From positions 124,001 to 188,000 of the forward strand of contig JACVTC010000200.1 of NCBI GenBank assembly GCA_016946835.1: 64,000 nt of DNA, given 5' to 3'. Positions 46,500 to 57,980 of this stretch are shown piece after piece. A program made the translations under genes and the position numbers. The stretch is from Neocallimastix lanati (nom. inval.) (Eukaryota; Neocallimastigomycota; Neocallimastigomycetes; Neocallimastigales; Neocallimastigaceae). Position 1 is the first letter of the stretch; every line of letters starts with the position of its first letter. The notes under the pieces were generated by a model, which worked only from the letters and a program-made list of their open reading frames with translations, did no database searches and was not told the origin of the DNA.

Positions 46500-47660
46500 T
46501 TAATTGTTGGGTTGAAGGTTGATAAGTAGCCAGTGCCAAGGATAACCAGATAAAATGGGAAATGCACAATGTAGAATATAGCTTTTCGGTGATGATTATT
46601 GTATTTAAGAAAGATTTAAATAATTTCGTCAGGATTTGCTGATTACTTCCAATATACGAACACTTTAGGCATATTCATTTCTGTAGAGTAGGGAATGTTA
46701 TTTTCCTTAGTGAAGATAATGTCTATAGGATTAAATTGAGAACTGGAATCCATAAGAATTTTTACTTTTGTAATGAAATTGGAAGCAGTGAGAGAGAATT
46801 CGAAAATTGGAAATTTAATGTTAGGTTAATCAGATATTCTTGGCCTTAAAGTGGGCTTAGAATCGAGATCGGTAATGTGGGAACTTCTAGTTGATGATTA
46901 ATTTCTATTTCTCAATGGACAGTTCTCAAGGGAGTGCTCAGCGGAATCATAATAAAGGTAAAGGTTTTCTCTTCTTTCTTTATCCTTTTCTTCTTTTGTA
47001 AGTGCTCCTTATAATTTAGATTTGGGAAGCTTTTTATTAATACTAAATTTTTTTCTTATTGTTATTTAAGGATTTTTTCCCTCGGTTTTGTGAAGTAAAG
47101 GGATTTCTTTGGATAGATTAGCTGAAGTCAATTCTTGAGACAATTATTTGAATGGTATAGAGAAACTTAGGTCCACGAACCATTTCGAAAATACTTGTGG
47201 CCTCTGGTTCAGTAAGCCAGCAAGAAATGAGTTCATCTTTGCAAATTTGTTCTATGAAGAGTTATTTACATACCTATTGAATTCTAATACTTAGTTAGGT
47301 TAGTTATATCGCCCAACCATCTTTGTATAATATTTCTAAGTTTTTGATTAGCCGTAAAAGTGGCATCATTATTTCTGAAAGTAGATTTAAATCTTCCAAT
47401 AATTGATTCGTAATCATTAAGGTAAAGGTCTTTATTCTTTATTAAAGAGGCAGCCAAGTTCATTGCGGTTCCATATAATCAGGAGATGACGAATACAACT
47501 CTATTTGTGTTCTTAGTGAAGCGATCTGGATAGAACATAAAAAAAGGGATTCATCTTTGTAAGAAATCCTTTTGAAGAAGAGGCGTAGTAGTGGAAATAT
47601 CTTTAAAAATTATCAAGAGTGGCCAGAAAGAGTGGTTGAATTTACCAAAAAAAAAAATAT
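46500..47660 (-). pseudogene. Decayed Ty3/gypsy gag-protease (element D)
   Basis: Minus-strand translation with many stops and frame changes gives a recognisable gag: FYPDRFTKNTNRVVFVIS, YGTAMNLAASLIKNKDLYLN, YESIIGRFKSTFRNNDATFT, RLRN-like QKLRNIIQRWLGDI, FLAGLLNQ. A degenerate zinc-knuckle region YYDSAEHSLENCPLRNRN follows, then a protease-like ILMDSSSQFNPIDIIF (DSS for D-S/T-G). This is the Ty3-type gag with N-x-A-A helix motif, distinct from A, B and C. RT was not recognised. An old, dead copy. Confidence 0.7.
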
Positions 47661-47934
47661 CAGAAATAGTCAGAAAAGGTGATAGTATCTAAAATGAAGT
47701 TACTAGGAATTATTAGTAGAAATAATACAAAGATATTGAGCGCGTTTCCGATTGTTATTTTTATTGTAACGTTTTACTTAATATATTTGATAATTTATTA
47801 AACAAAACAAGATTGACTCAATAAGTTTATACTTACAAAAAGCAAAAAGAAATATTTAATTTTATAACTAAATTTATTTATAATTATTTATTAAAAATTT
47901 ATTTATTGAAAATTTTATTTACAAAAAAAGTTTA

Positions 47935-48158
47935 TATAATAAAAATTTTATTTATTAAAAATTTTATTTATTAAAAATTTTATTTATTAAAAATTTTATT
48001 TATTAAAAATTTTATTTATTAAAAATTTTATTTATTAAAAATTTTATTTATTAAAAATTTTATTTATTAAAAATTTTATTTATTAAAAATTTTATTTATT
48101 AAAAATTTTATTTATTAAAAATTTTATTTATTAAAAATTTTATTTATTAAAAATTTTA
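47935..48158 (+). repeat. 16-bp minisatellite TTTATTAAAAATTTTA, interrupted by E5
   Basis: About 13 near-perfect units; resumes at 54190-54316 after E5. Confidence 0.9.
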
Positions 48159-48427
48159 TGTGAAAAACAAATTTATAAATCTAAGACAAACACTGTATTA
48201 ATAAAAACAATATAACAAAGTATTTTATGTTATGAGTAATATTATAAAATGTTTATTAATAATTTTTATTATGAGGATATATATATTTTTCTAAGAGATA
48301 TTTTTACATTAAATTTATTTCATATTTTATATCTTAGTTAACATTATTTAATTTAATTAAAGATTAATTATTGGTTGATATAAATTAATAATATAAATAA
48401 ATGTATGTAACGATTTCGTCTCTAACA
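48159..48427 (-). repeat. E5 3' LTR
   Basis: 269 bp, TGTGAAAAAC...CTCTAACA on the plus strand, identical by eye to 53921-54189. Confidence 0.93.
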
Positions 48428-48467
48428 TTCCCCCACAATTATAACCTATTTTTTAAGGTTATAATTG
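48428..48467 (-). promoter_or_regulatory. E5 polypurine tract with hairpin
   Basis: Minus sense GTGGGGGAA next to the LTR. Perfect 11-bp stem CAATTATAACC (48436-48446) / GGTTATAATTG (48457-48467) with a 10-nt loop. Confidence 0.82.
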
Positions 48468-48506
48468 ATTATTTTTTTATTTTAAAAAACTTAAGTTAAT
48501 AAATTT

Positions 48507-51500
48507 TTAAGTCCATTGCTGTGTTAATAATGAATTTCTAAATTTATCCATGGAAGATCCGTTTAGATATTTCGTAAAGCCATCTGCTAAATTGTTTTGA
48601 GATTTTACATATTTCAATATTATTTTATTGCTCTTTACTAATTCTCTTACATAGTGCAATCTTATGTCCATATGCTTTGTTCTTGGATTAATCGATTGGT
48701 TTTTTGCATTATAGATTGCAGCTTTATTGTCTATGTTGACTTCAATACCACTGATGTTGTATTTTAATTCCTTCAATAAATTTATGTACCACATGCAATG
48801 TTTGCTACATTCGCTAAGACTATAATATTCGGCCTCAGCTGTGGAAGTCGATACACAATGCTGTAGTTTTGAACACCAACTAGTAGGTGAATCTCCTATT
48901 GTAATTACAAATCCTGTAGTCGATCTTCTTGTTTTTGTGTCCCCAGCGTAGTCTGCATCTACGAAAGCTTTGACATTTGAGTTTCTTGATATGTTAATAC
49001 CATATTTTATTGTTCCCTTTAAATATTTTAATATTCGTTTTAAATTTTCCCAATCTTCCAAGTTAGGTTCTTTTGATTTTTGTGCCGCTTTGGATACTGC
49101 ATGTAATATATCGGGTCTAGTACAGATACCTAAGTATAATGAGCTTCCAACAGCGCTTCTATAAGTAGTTTCATTCATTTTCGTTTTTCTTAATTCTTCA
49201 TTTTCAATTGGTGTTATATTACGAATAGGAGTAGCACTTGACAATCCATATTTGATAATTATATCGTTTATATATCTTTCTTGATTTAAGAAATAACCGT
49301 TTTTATGCTTTACAAATTTTATTCCTATTATGAAATTGACTTCACCGATTTCTTTTATTTTGAATTTATTTTTTATCATATTTTTGATTTGATCTACTTT
49401 TGCTTTGTTACCTGCAAGTAGTATATCGTCCACATAAACAGCTATGAGGCATGTAATCTTGTTATGTTTATCTGTTGTAAAGTATATACATGGTTCACAA
49501 GTCAATCTTTTGAAGCCAATGTTTAGTAGATGCCCATTTAATTCATTGTTCCATTCCATTCCGCTTTGCTTTAAACCATATATGGCTTTCTTGAGTTTCC
49601 AGATGTATTTCTTGTGATCGGGATGTCCTTTTGGAGGCTCCATGTATATTTCTTCCTTTAGATGAGCGTTTAAATAAGCAGCATTAACATCTATTTGTTC
49701 TATTTGGAAATTATTTCTTGCAGCTATATGTGTAAATATTCTTATCGAATCTAGTTTTAAGGTGGGTGCAAATGTATCTTTATAGTCTATTCCATGTTGC
49801 TGTGTGAACCCTTTTGCTACAAGTCTTGTTTTTCTTTTGACTATGTCCCCTTTAGAATTTCTTTTGTATTTGAATATTAGTCTGGATTTGATAATATTAG
49901 CTTCTTCTGGGATTTCATCTTTATTTACTTGTTCATAAACTTTTAGGTCTCTCAAGTTGCCAAATTCATTTTCAGCAGAGTTAAACCATTCTTCTTGATC
50001 TTCGAGGTTGTATATATCGTCATAGACTAAAGGTTCTCTTAAATTTTTATTTAATACTTGATTGTTACATATAAAAGTATTATTATTGTTAGGTGTTTGG
50101 TTTCCTTTAACTTTATTGTTTTGGTTGCTTATAATACTGTTGATATTCATATCGTTTGTTTCAGAATGAATGTTCGTATTTAAATGATTGTTGTTGTTTT
50201 TTGTTTGATTAGTGTTGATGTTATTATCATTGCTTTGAGTAGTATTAATAGTGTTATTTTGATTATTATTGATGTTGTTATTTTTGATAGTGCTTGTAAC
50301 TTTGGGTTGATTTGTGCTATTAGTTGTATTTAGAGTAGAAGTGTTATTAGTATTTTGGTCTTTTCCTTGTTTATTGAAATGAACTGTGTTTTTGTTTATG
50401 CTGTTTTTTGGAATAAATATTGATGCTGGTTTTGCGTTAATAGGATTTTTTGTGTAAGAGTTATTGTAGTAATAAGAACTACTATTCCCCCAAATTTCAT
50501 AATTGGGAATAAAATTTTGATGGTCAGTACAGCAATTAGTCGTATAAAAATCTCCAGGATTGGATTCAAAAAATTCAACACTACGTGAGAGTATTATTTT
50601 ATTGTTAGATGTGTCTAAAATTTTATAAGCTCTGGGGTTATCTGAATAACCAAGAAAAATACCAGGAGAAGCATTATTTTGAAATTTTGTTCTAAAGGAT
50701 TTTGGGATGTAGTAATAGACTTTACATCCAAATACTCTTATATTTGAATAATCTACTTTTGATTTGTTTAGCCGTTCATATGGGATGATGTTGTTGATTC
50801 CACGATGTGGTAGTCGATTATGTATATAATTAGAGGTGTGAACGGCGTCTTCCCAAAAGTGTTTACTCAGCTTAGCATCGTTAAGCATTACTTTGGCAGA
50901 TGAGATTAGAGTTCCATTGAATCGCTCAGCTCTTCCATTTTGCTGAGGATTGTGTGGAACAGTAAATTGTTGAATGATTTCGTAAGATTGACAGAAGTCC
51001 TTGAAGTTATTATTGCGGAATTCCGTACCATTATCAGACCGTAAATATTTTATTCTAGTATTGTACAAATTTTTTACGTTATTGAACCATTTATAAAAAG
51101 CGGGAAATGTGTAATCTTTATCTTTTAGAAAAAGAACCCATCCGTATCTAGAGTAATCGTCTAAAATAGTAAAAAAAATATTTGTTTCCGTGAATGGATT
51201 CAGGTAATGGACCTACCAAGTCCAAGTGTAGTAGTTCAAAGATATGCTTAGTTGTATTGATATTTTTTGAATAAGGTTTGTTTTTAATCTTGGATTGAGC
51301 ACATAGAGGACATTTTAATTTGATATCTGTCTTAAGTAATTTGTTTTTAATTGATTTTATATCGAAGTGACTAAACCTTCTGTGCCATAAATTTAATTTA
51401 TCAGGAATCTTCATGTTAATATAGTTGATTTCATCATTTGTGTTTCTGGTATTATTGTCTTGTAGAAATATACGTTGGGTTGATAACCAAATGTTGAATG

Positions 51501-52959
51501 TGTTATTTGCATTTGAAATAATATTGGCGATTTTGTTTTGGTATTTGTCATAGATCGTGACATATGATTTGTTGTGATTGGTGTTAAATAAAATTTTATA
51601 ATTTTGTTTAATTAAGTTTCCAATTGATATTAAATTTTTATTGATTAATGGTGAGTAATAAACATCTTCGATTGTAAATTCGTATTCATTAATGTATCCT
51701 ATGAAGGTGCCTACTTTATTAATGATAATCGATTGATTATTTGCAAAAAATATTTTTTCATTGCAATATTTAATATTTGTGAGTTTATCTAGTCTGTTGG
51801 TGATGTTGATTGAAGCTCCTGAATCTAAGGTCCAACAGATTAATTCTTTATTAATAGACTTTGTTGATTTATTTTTATTATCTATTAAGTCTATAGTATT
51901 TGATTCATTTGTGTTGTAATCTTGAGAAAAACACTCTGCATATATATCGTTATAGTTGTTTCTTTGAATGTTATCTATAACCTTTTTGTTTTTTATATTT
52001 GATTTATTATAATTGTTTTTTCTTTTAAAATTTGTATTGCTTCGTCTTCTTAATTGGTTTCTTTTTCTTTTAAAGCAATTGTAAAAGAAATGCCCTCTTT
52101 TACCACAGTAGTTGCATTTTATATTTGGTCGTTTTGTATTTTTATTGATATTCTTGATGTATCGTTTTGATTTTTCTTGATTCTTTTTGTATGTACTCTC
52201 AGCTGAAAAAATGTTTTTATTATTGTTTTCTTTAATGTAATTTGATTCTGTTAGATTGGATAACAAGATTTGTGGTATTACATTTTTTACATAATCGGTA
52301 CATTTTTCCCAATCACTGTTGTATTGAAATACATTGATGAATCGAAGGTTTTCCGGTAGCGCCCTATTCAAAATACCGACTTTTGTGCTGGTGCTTAGAT
52401 CTTCATCTATTTTTTCTAATTCTTCAATAGTGTTTTGAAGATCTGCCATAAATATATTTATATCTTGTTCTTCTTCGAACTTTAACTCGTTTAGTTTTTT
52501 CTTTAGTTCTAACTTTCTAGATTCCTTTGATTTAGTAAATGATTTCTCTAAGAGTTTCCAAACTTGATGAGCTGTTTTTCCATTTCCCTTTACTATTTCT
52601 TGAGTCTTTTCTCCTAAGGTGTTAAGTATCATCCACTTTGCTGTAATATCGTTGTTAATGTCATTTTCATTAATATTTTTAGCATATACTAATGTGTTGT
52701 CAAATTGGTCTTCCGTGTAGTTTAATATGTCCTCTTTGATGTCTTTCTTTCTTAATTTCTTAATTTTTTCTTTAGTGGCGTAAAGTACTAGATCATTTAT
52801 GGTCAATAAATAAAGGATGTTTCCTTTCCATCTCGGATAATTTTCAGTTGTTAATTCAATTACTCTATTGAAATTCTCAGAGTAATTGAAATTCACTATA
52901 TTCCTTGGATTGTCAGTAGCTTCCACGTTGATTACTTGATTAATTCTTCTTGGTGTCAT
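48507..52959 (-). pseudogene. gag-pol: E5 gag-pol polyprotein (single-base frameshift)
   Basis: ATG at plus 52957-52959. Gag (about 270 residues) is followed by zinc knuckle CNYCGKRGHFFYNC, protease LDSGASINITN, and integrase zinc site LWHRRFSHF...CPLCAQSK with HLDLVGPLP. At plus 51171-51178 a T8 run (A8 on plus) adds one base relative to the relatives' frame, and the first ORF stops at 51148. The other frame resumes at once: LRSDNGTEF, NGRAERFNG, an Asn/Thr-rich linker (about 180 codons), RT with DVNAAYLNAHLKEEIY and YVDDILLAG, RNase H DADYAGD, STAEAEYYSL, NLADGFTK, ending at 48507. No other stop or loss of a catalytic residue. The extra T may be a sequencing error or a somatic defect; if so E5 is an autonomous element able to serve E1. 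Confidence 0.92.
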
Positions 52960-53385
52960 TTTATTCTTTATTAATAATTGAAGTAATATTAATATATCTT
53001 ATATTTAATTTTTAATTTTGTTTTAAATTATTTAATATCAGAAGAGAATTTTGTGTTTTAGGATATTCTAATTTATATATATTATTTTTATTATTTTATT
53101 AATTATATATTAAAATTATATATATTTATATTAAAAATAAATTTTGTTTATATTATATATGTCCTTTGATTCGTATATAAAAATAAAAAATATAAACCAT
53201 TTAAATTCATTGGGTACTATTAATAGTAACAAATTTTGTTTTGTATATATATATATTGTTGTGAATATTGAAATTACTATGTCTATAACTATAAATGTAT
53301 TTGATTGCTTTTATTCTATATTAATTTAATTTAAGTTTTATTTATTTTTAACCCCTAGTTTTAATGACATAAATTCCTATTATTT

Positions 53386-53610
53386 ATTTCAATTATTTTC
53401 AACATAGTTAGTTGTCAATTATTTTTATTTAATAGTCAATTATTTACAACTTAACTAGTTGATATTTATTTTATTTTTATTTTTATTCAACCTAGCTAGT
53501 TGACAATTATTTATATTTTAATATCAATTATTTACAACTTAGCTAGTTTGCATTTATTTTTTATTTTCAATAATTCTCAACTTAGATGAACTAGTTGACT
53601 ATTATTTTAT
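53386..53610 (-). repeat. E5 leader hairpin repeats
   Basis: About five degenerate copies of CAACTTAGCTAGTTGA on the plus strand, the reverse complement of the E1 array, in the same order and spacing. Confidence 0.8.
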
Positions 53611-53867
53611 TTTATTTTTTATTTTATTTATTTTATTATTTTTATTTATATAATTATGTATATATATTTATATTATTTTTTTTTTTTTTTTTTAAAAAAA
53701 TCAAAAATAACTATGGCCTATTACAATATATTCTCACCTTTGTTTTGTAATATTTGTCTATTAATATTGGTTATTACTTTTTGTTTCTATAATGAATATT
53801 ATGAAAATAATAAAAATATAATTTTATTAGTTAGGATATTAATGATAAATTGATTTTATGTTTTATT

Positions 53868-53920
53868 TATTCCAACTTAGCTTTATTGATAGCTCAACTG
53901 AAGAGTTGAGACTCTTAATC
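53868..53920 (-). promoter_or_regulatory. E5 primer-binding site and hairpin
   Basis: Plus strand CAACTTAGCT, an 8-nt spacer, AGCTCAACTGAAGAG and TTGAGACTCTTAATC: parts of a tRNA-Lys(CUU) 5' half in tRNA sense. Hairpin CTCAACT (53893-53899) / AGTTGAG (53904-53910). Confidence 0.82.
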
Positions 53921-54189
53921 TGTGAAAAACAAATTTATAAATCTAAGACAAACACTGTATTAATAAAAACAATATAACAAAGTATTTTATGTTATGAGTA
54001 ATATTATAAAATGTTTATTAATAATTTTTATTATGAGGATATATATATTTTTCTAAGAGATATTTTTACATTAAATTTATTTCATATTTTATATCTTAGT
54101 TAACATTATTTAATTTAATTAAAGATTAATTATTGGTTGATATAAATTAATAATATAAATAAATGTATGTAACGATTTCGTCTCTAACA
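53921..54189 (-). repeat. E5 5' LTR
   Basis: 269 bp, identical by eye to 48159-48427; followed by TTTTA. Confidence 0.93.
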
Positions 54190-54316
54190 TTTTATTTATT
54201 AAAAATTTTATTTATTAAAAATTTTATTTATTAAAAATTTTATTTATTAAAAATTTTATTTATTAAAAATTTTATTTATTAAAAATTTTATTTATTAAAA
54301 ATTTTATTTATTAAAA
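54190..54316 (+). repeat. Minisatellite remainder right of E5
   Basis: About eight more units of the array at 47935-48158. Confidence 0.88.
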
Positions 54317-56180
54317 AGATGAAAGAAAACATTTTTAAATCGAGAAATTCACATCTATTTATTTTTTTTCTGAATATATAATTAACATTTAACGTTAGTA
54401 ACAATAAGTTGAATTGATTGAAGAAAATATATCTTTTAGAAAAAATTAATAATTATTTCTAAAATTAGAATTTATTTTCATTTGGATAAATTATTAACAA
54501 AATAAAATTTATGAGATTCTATAATTTTTATGTAGAAAGAAAATTATAGAAAATATTAATAAATGTTTAAAATAATAATTTTGCAATATGTGCCGAAGTC
54601 GAAGTCGAATCAATGAAATATTGGTTAAAATCAATATAAGTAACCAGTAGACTATAATTCTTACTTCCCTTACTTATAAATTCATTACATTATTATAATA
54701 TATCTTGTCGCAAATATTAGTGGATTTGAAAATGGAATTCACCAATAAATCAATTGAAATTAAATTTCTTTATTGATAATTTCATTTAAAATTCGACTTT
54801 TATTATAAAAATAAATACTAGGAATATTTGATATTTTGAAACAAAATGGTTTGGACTATTTTAATAACTATAAATCAATTTAATTAAACCCTTAAGAAAC
54901 TGATATAAATAAATCGAAGAAAAATAACGATAACTCCACAAATAATGGAAATTTATCTTTAAAATTAATACTAAAATTATATTCATTAGAAAGCTTTGTT
55001 CGAGATCTACAATATAAATAAATATTAACTCATTTAAACCACTGAAACACGAGAAATTGGACTTTAAATAATTTTAAATTTATAAAAAAATTTAATTATT
55101 GAAAAAGCCCTTAAATATTAAATTAATATTTTATAATTGATAAAATCTTTAACTTGATTATTATATTACTATTTATTATAAACAGAATTAATAAATAAAT
55201 TATACAGATTTAATAATTAATAATAATTTATAATATTTTAATAGTTTTATATAAATTATTATAATATTAGTAATTGTTTAATTAAATAATTTCTAAAAGA
55301 TTTTAAGGAATTCTTTATAATTCTAAAAGTTTCTAAAAAGACTTTTAATTAGATTTTAGATTATAAATTATTTTATTCTTAAATTATTTTATTATTAAAT
55401 CAATATTCAAATATACAATATATAATATGCAATATTTAATATACAATATACAATATACAATATACAATATACAATATACAATTTATAACATAATTAATTA
55501 TGACATATACTTTATTATATTTAATTAACTAATTAGTTTTAGTATTAAAAATTTTATTAAGATTATAAATCTTTATTTTATTAATAATCATATAACTATT
55601 TTATTAAAAGATACTTATAAATATTACTTTATTATTATATTTTTATAGTTAATATAAATATATATATATTAAGATTAAAATGCACAAATTATATTATTAC
55701 TTATTATTTTAAAATTAGTATAAAAAGAAGTTGGAATTCTATTATATAATCTTTATAAGATTACTAACTAAGCAAAGTTAGCCGAATAAATTATTAAATT
55801 AATTATAACAATGGTATTTATGTTTATTATTAATTTTTATAAAAATTTATTATTAAAATATTAAATATAAGATTTCGTTAAAATCTAATTTTTAATTTTT
55901 TGATTTCTTAATTAACTTATAAAAATTGAAGTATGATAATTATTTAATTTTAATTCCTTATTATAATTAATAAAAATCTTAATCGGACAAATATAACTCA
56001 AACCTAAAACTCTTAATATATCTTTAAAATTGTTAACAAATTATTATAGAATTATCCAATTGAATTATAGAATAGGAAATTATACATAAATAAAATTTTC
56101 ATTATTTTTCATTTATATTTTATTATATATAATTAATTTTAATTTAATATAACACGATTTAAGATAAGTAAAGTTAAAAA
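54317..56180. other. AT-rich region with an ATACAAT microsatellite
   Basis: No coding stretch. A 7-bp repeat ATACAAT runs from about 55438 to 55482. The right end may include a decayed LTR of E6, but no second copy is available to define it. Confidence 0.5.
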
Positions 56181-57980
56181 ATTAAGAGTCTCATTCTACA
56201 CGAGTGAGTTATTAATTAAATAACAAAGCCAACTCCCTTACTATAATATATAAAAATATAAAATATAAAAGAATATGCTGAATATTGTCAACGCGTTAAA
56301 ACAAAATATAATAAAAATTATATATAAATTTAAAATAAAAGGAGCAAATTTGATACATAACATTAATGAATAATGTTTTATAAACACGCAAAAATAATTT
56401 AATAAACTTTATATAACGAACTACTTATATCTACTACTAATCAAATAAAACGAATACATAAATAAAGAATAACATAAATAGACAAGACTACTACTATAAC
56501 TTCAGAAAATAAATATAAAATTTATTTATTAATTATTTAGTATTTGTTAACTAATTTTTGCTTATTCATAATTGATAGATACTTATCTATCAATTATGAA
56601 TAAGCAAAAATTAAAATTGATATTTATATATAATATTATACATTGAATAAAATCGAAATTTAAAATATTTTCTGTTTGTAATACATACTCATTGAAATAA
56701 ATGAACGATTTCAATCTACTCCTGCCAATATTTTTTAGTAGCCTTTTTTTAGTCTTTTTTATTTATTCAAGCCACTCCTACAGGATTCAAGATAAGATAA
56801 TTCAATCATATATTCTGTTTTTACTTCTACTATAACCACTCTTAAGGCTATCTAATACTTACTACTTTTTAGGCTATCTTTATCTTAATTCTAAGATAAT
56901 ACTGGCATTTTAAACATGTGGTCAAACAAGCTAAAATTTAAAAAAAATTAAATATTTAAACTATTTTATTATCTAATCAAGCCACTCCTTTATTAATAAG
57001 TTTTTATTCAAACCACTTATTCAATTACTATATTACACAATCCACTCTATATTATATATCTATTATTTAGGCTATTACTCTTTGTAATAATACTGATATA
57101 CAAGTTACTATCCAAGCCACTCATTTCTAGAAATTATTTTCAACTCTTTATTTATAACATAAAACCCTCAAACTTGATATTCCACTATCCTAACCTAAGA
57201 GAAAGCCAAAACCATACTGTATAAATTAAATTACAAACGATGTCGCCTTAGTAACAATAGACAAAAATGAAACGGAAGAATCACTACATTAAAAAATTAT
57301 ATTTGACAAAAAAGACAAAAAAGGAATAGATCAAAGCTATAATATAAAAGTTAGAAAGCATGAAAAAAATGAATGTATATACAGCTGTTGATTAAATACC
57401 AAACGAAACTAACGTTATTTCATCTAGATGGGTATTTAAATTCAAAGGTGATCCAGAAGAAAAAATATCACTAAAGAAAGCAAAGCTCGTCCCTTGAGGA
57501 TTTACACAGCAATAGCAATATGGAATAGATTTTAAAGAAATATTTTTATTTACTCTCTAACAATGCACACTACCAATGATAACTACAGTTACCTCAAAGA
57601 ACAGTTATGATATACACCAAATAGATATTAAAGCAGCTTATTTTGACACCAAGTTAAGCGAAGATATATATATGTACTTATCAAAAAGAGAAGAAATTGA
57701 AAAGAAATATTATTGTAAGTTAAACAAAGCCTTATATAAATTAAGACAAGCTAGACGTATGTGGAACAACACTTTAAATATCACACTATTAAACCTTAAA
57801 TTTACTATATTATCTTATGATCCCTATATATAAGACAAAAATAATAAAAATAATAATATTAGTAGCCCGTTAGTCTTATAAGTAAATGACATTCTTGTTA
57901 CTGGTAATGATAATGAAATATACAAAATAAAAAATTTTTTGAAAGAAAAATTTGACATTACTAACACTAGACTTTTTTTT
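56181..57980 (+). pseudogene. E6: decayed Ty1/copia element with RT fragment
   Basis: A primer-site relic ATTAAGAGTCTC with hairpin CTCATTC (56190-56196) / GAGTGAG (56202-56208) and second block AACAAAGCCAACTC opens the region. From about 57240 the plus strand reads a copia RT with stops: MNVYTAVD-stop-IPNETNVI, SSRWVFKFKGDPEEK, a stop, then (57576-57833) SYDIHQIDIKAAYFDTKLSE and LNKALYKLRQARRMWNNTLN, and VNDILVTGNDNEIYKIK where the family has YVDD. Gag, integrase and RNase H were not recognised, so the element is internally deleted or beyond recognition. Clearly older than E1-E5. Confidence 0.72.
56552..56613. other. Perfect 30-bp inverted repeat with 2-nt centre
   Basis: Arms 56552-56581 and 56584-56613 are exact reverse complements around CT. 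It lies inside the E6 relic and would form a cruciform or a long RNA hairpin. Confidence 0.9.

Larger units (their letters stand above)
48159..54189 (-). mobile_element. E5: nearly intact Ty1/copia element
   Basis: Two 269-bp LTRs identical by eye, TSD TTTTA (48154-48158, 54190-54194). The primer site is at the right end, so it runs on the minus strand. All copia domains are present; the only coding defect seen is one extra T in a T8 run. The leader is closely similar to that of E1. Confidence 0.94.

Noticed and set aside
51148-51180. Programmed frameshift in E5 at the T8 run
   Set aside because: It lies inside the integrase catalytic core, and relatives E2 and E3 are in frame there, so mutation or sequencing error is simpler.
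53868-53920. tRNA gene fragments (D and anticodon arms) beside LTRs
   Set aside because: No T arm or acceptor 3' strand, and position is always next to a 5' LTR: primer-binding site complement.
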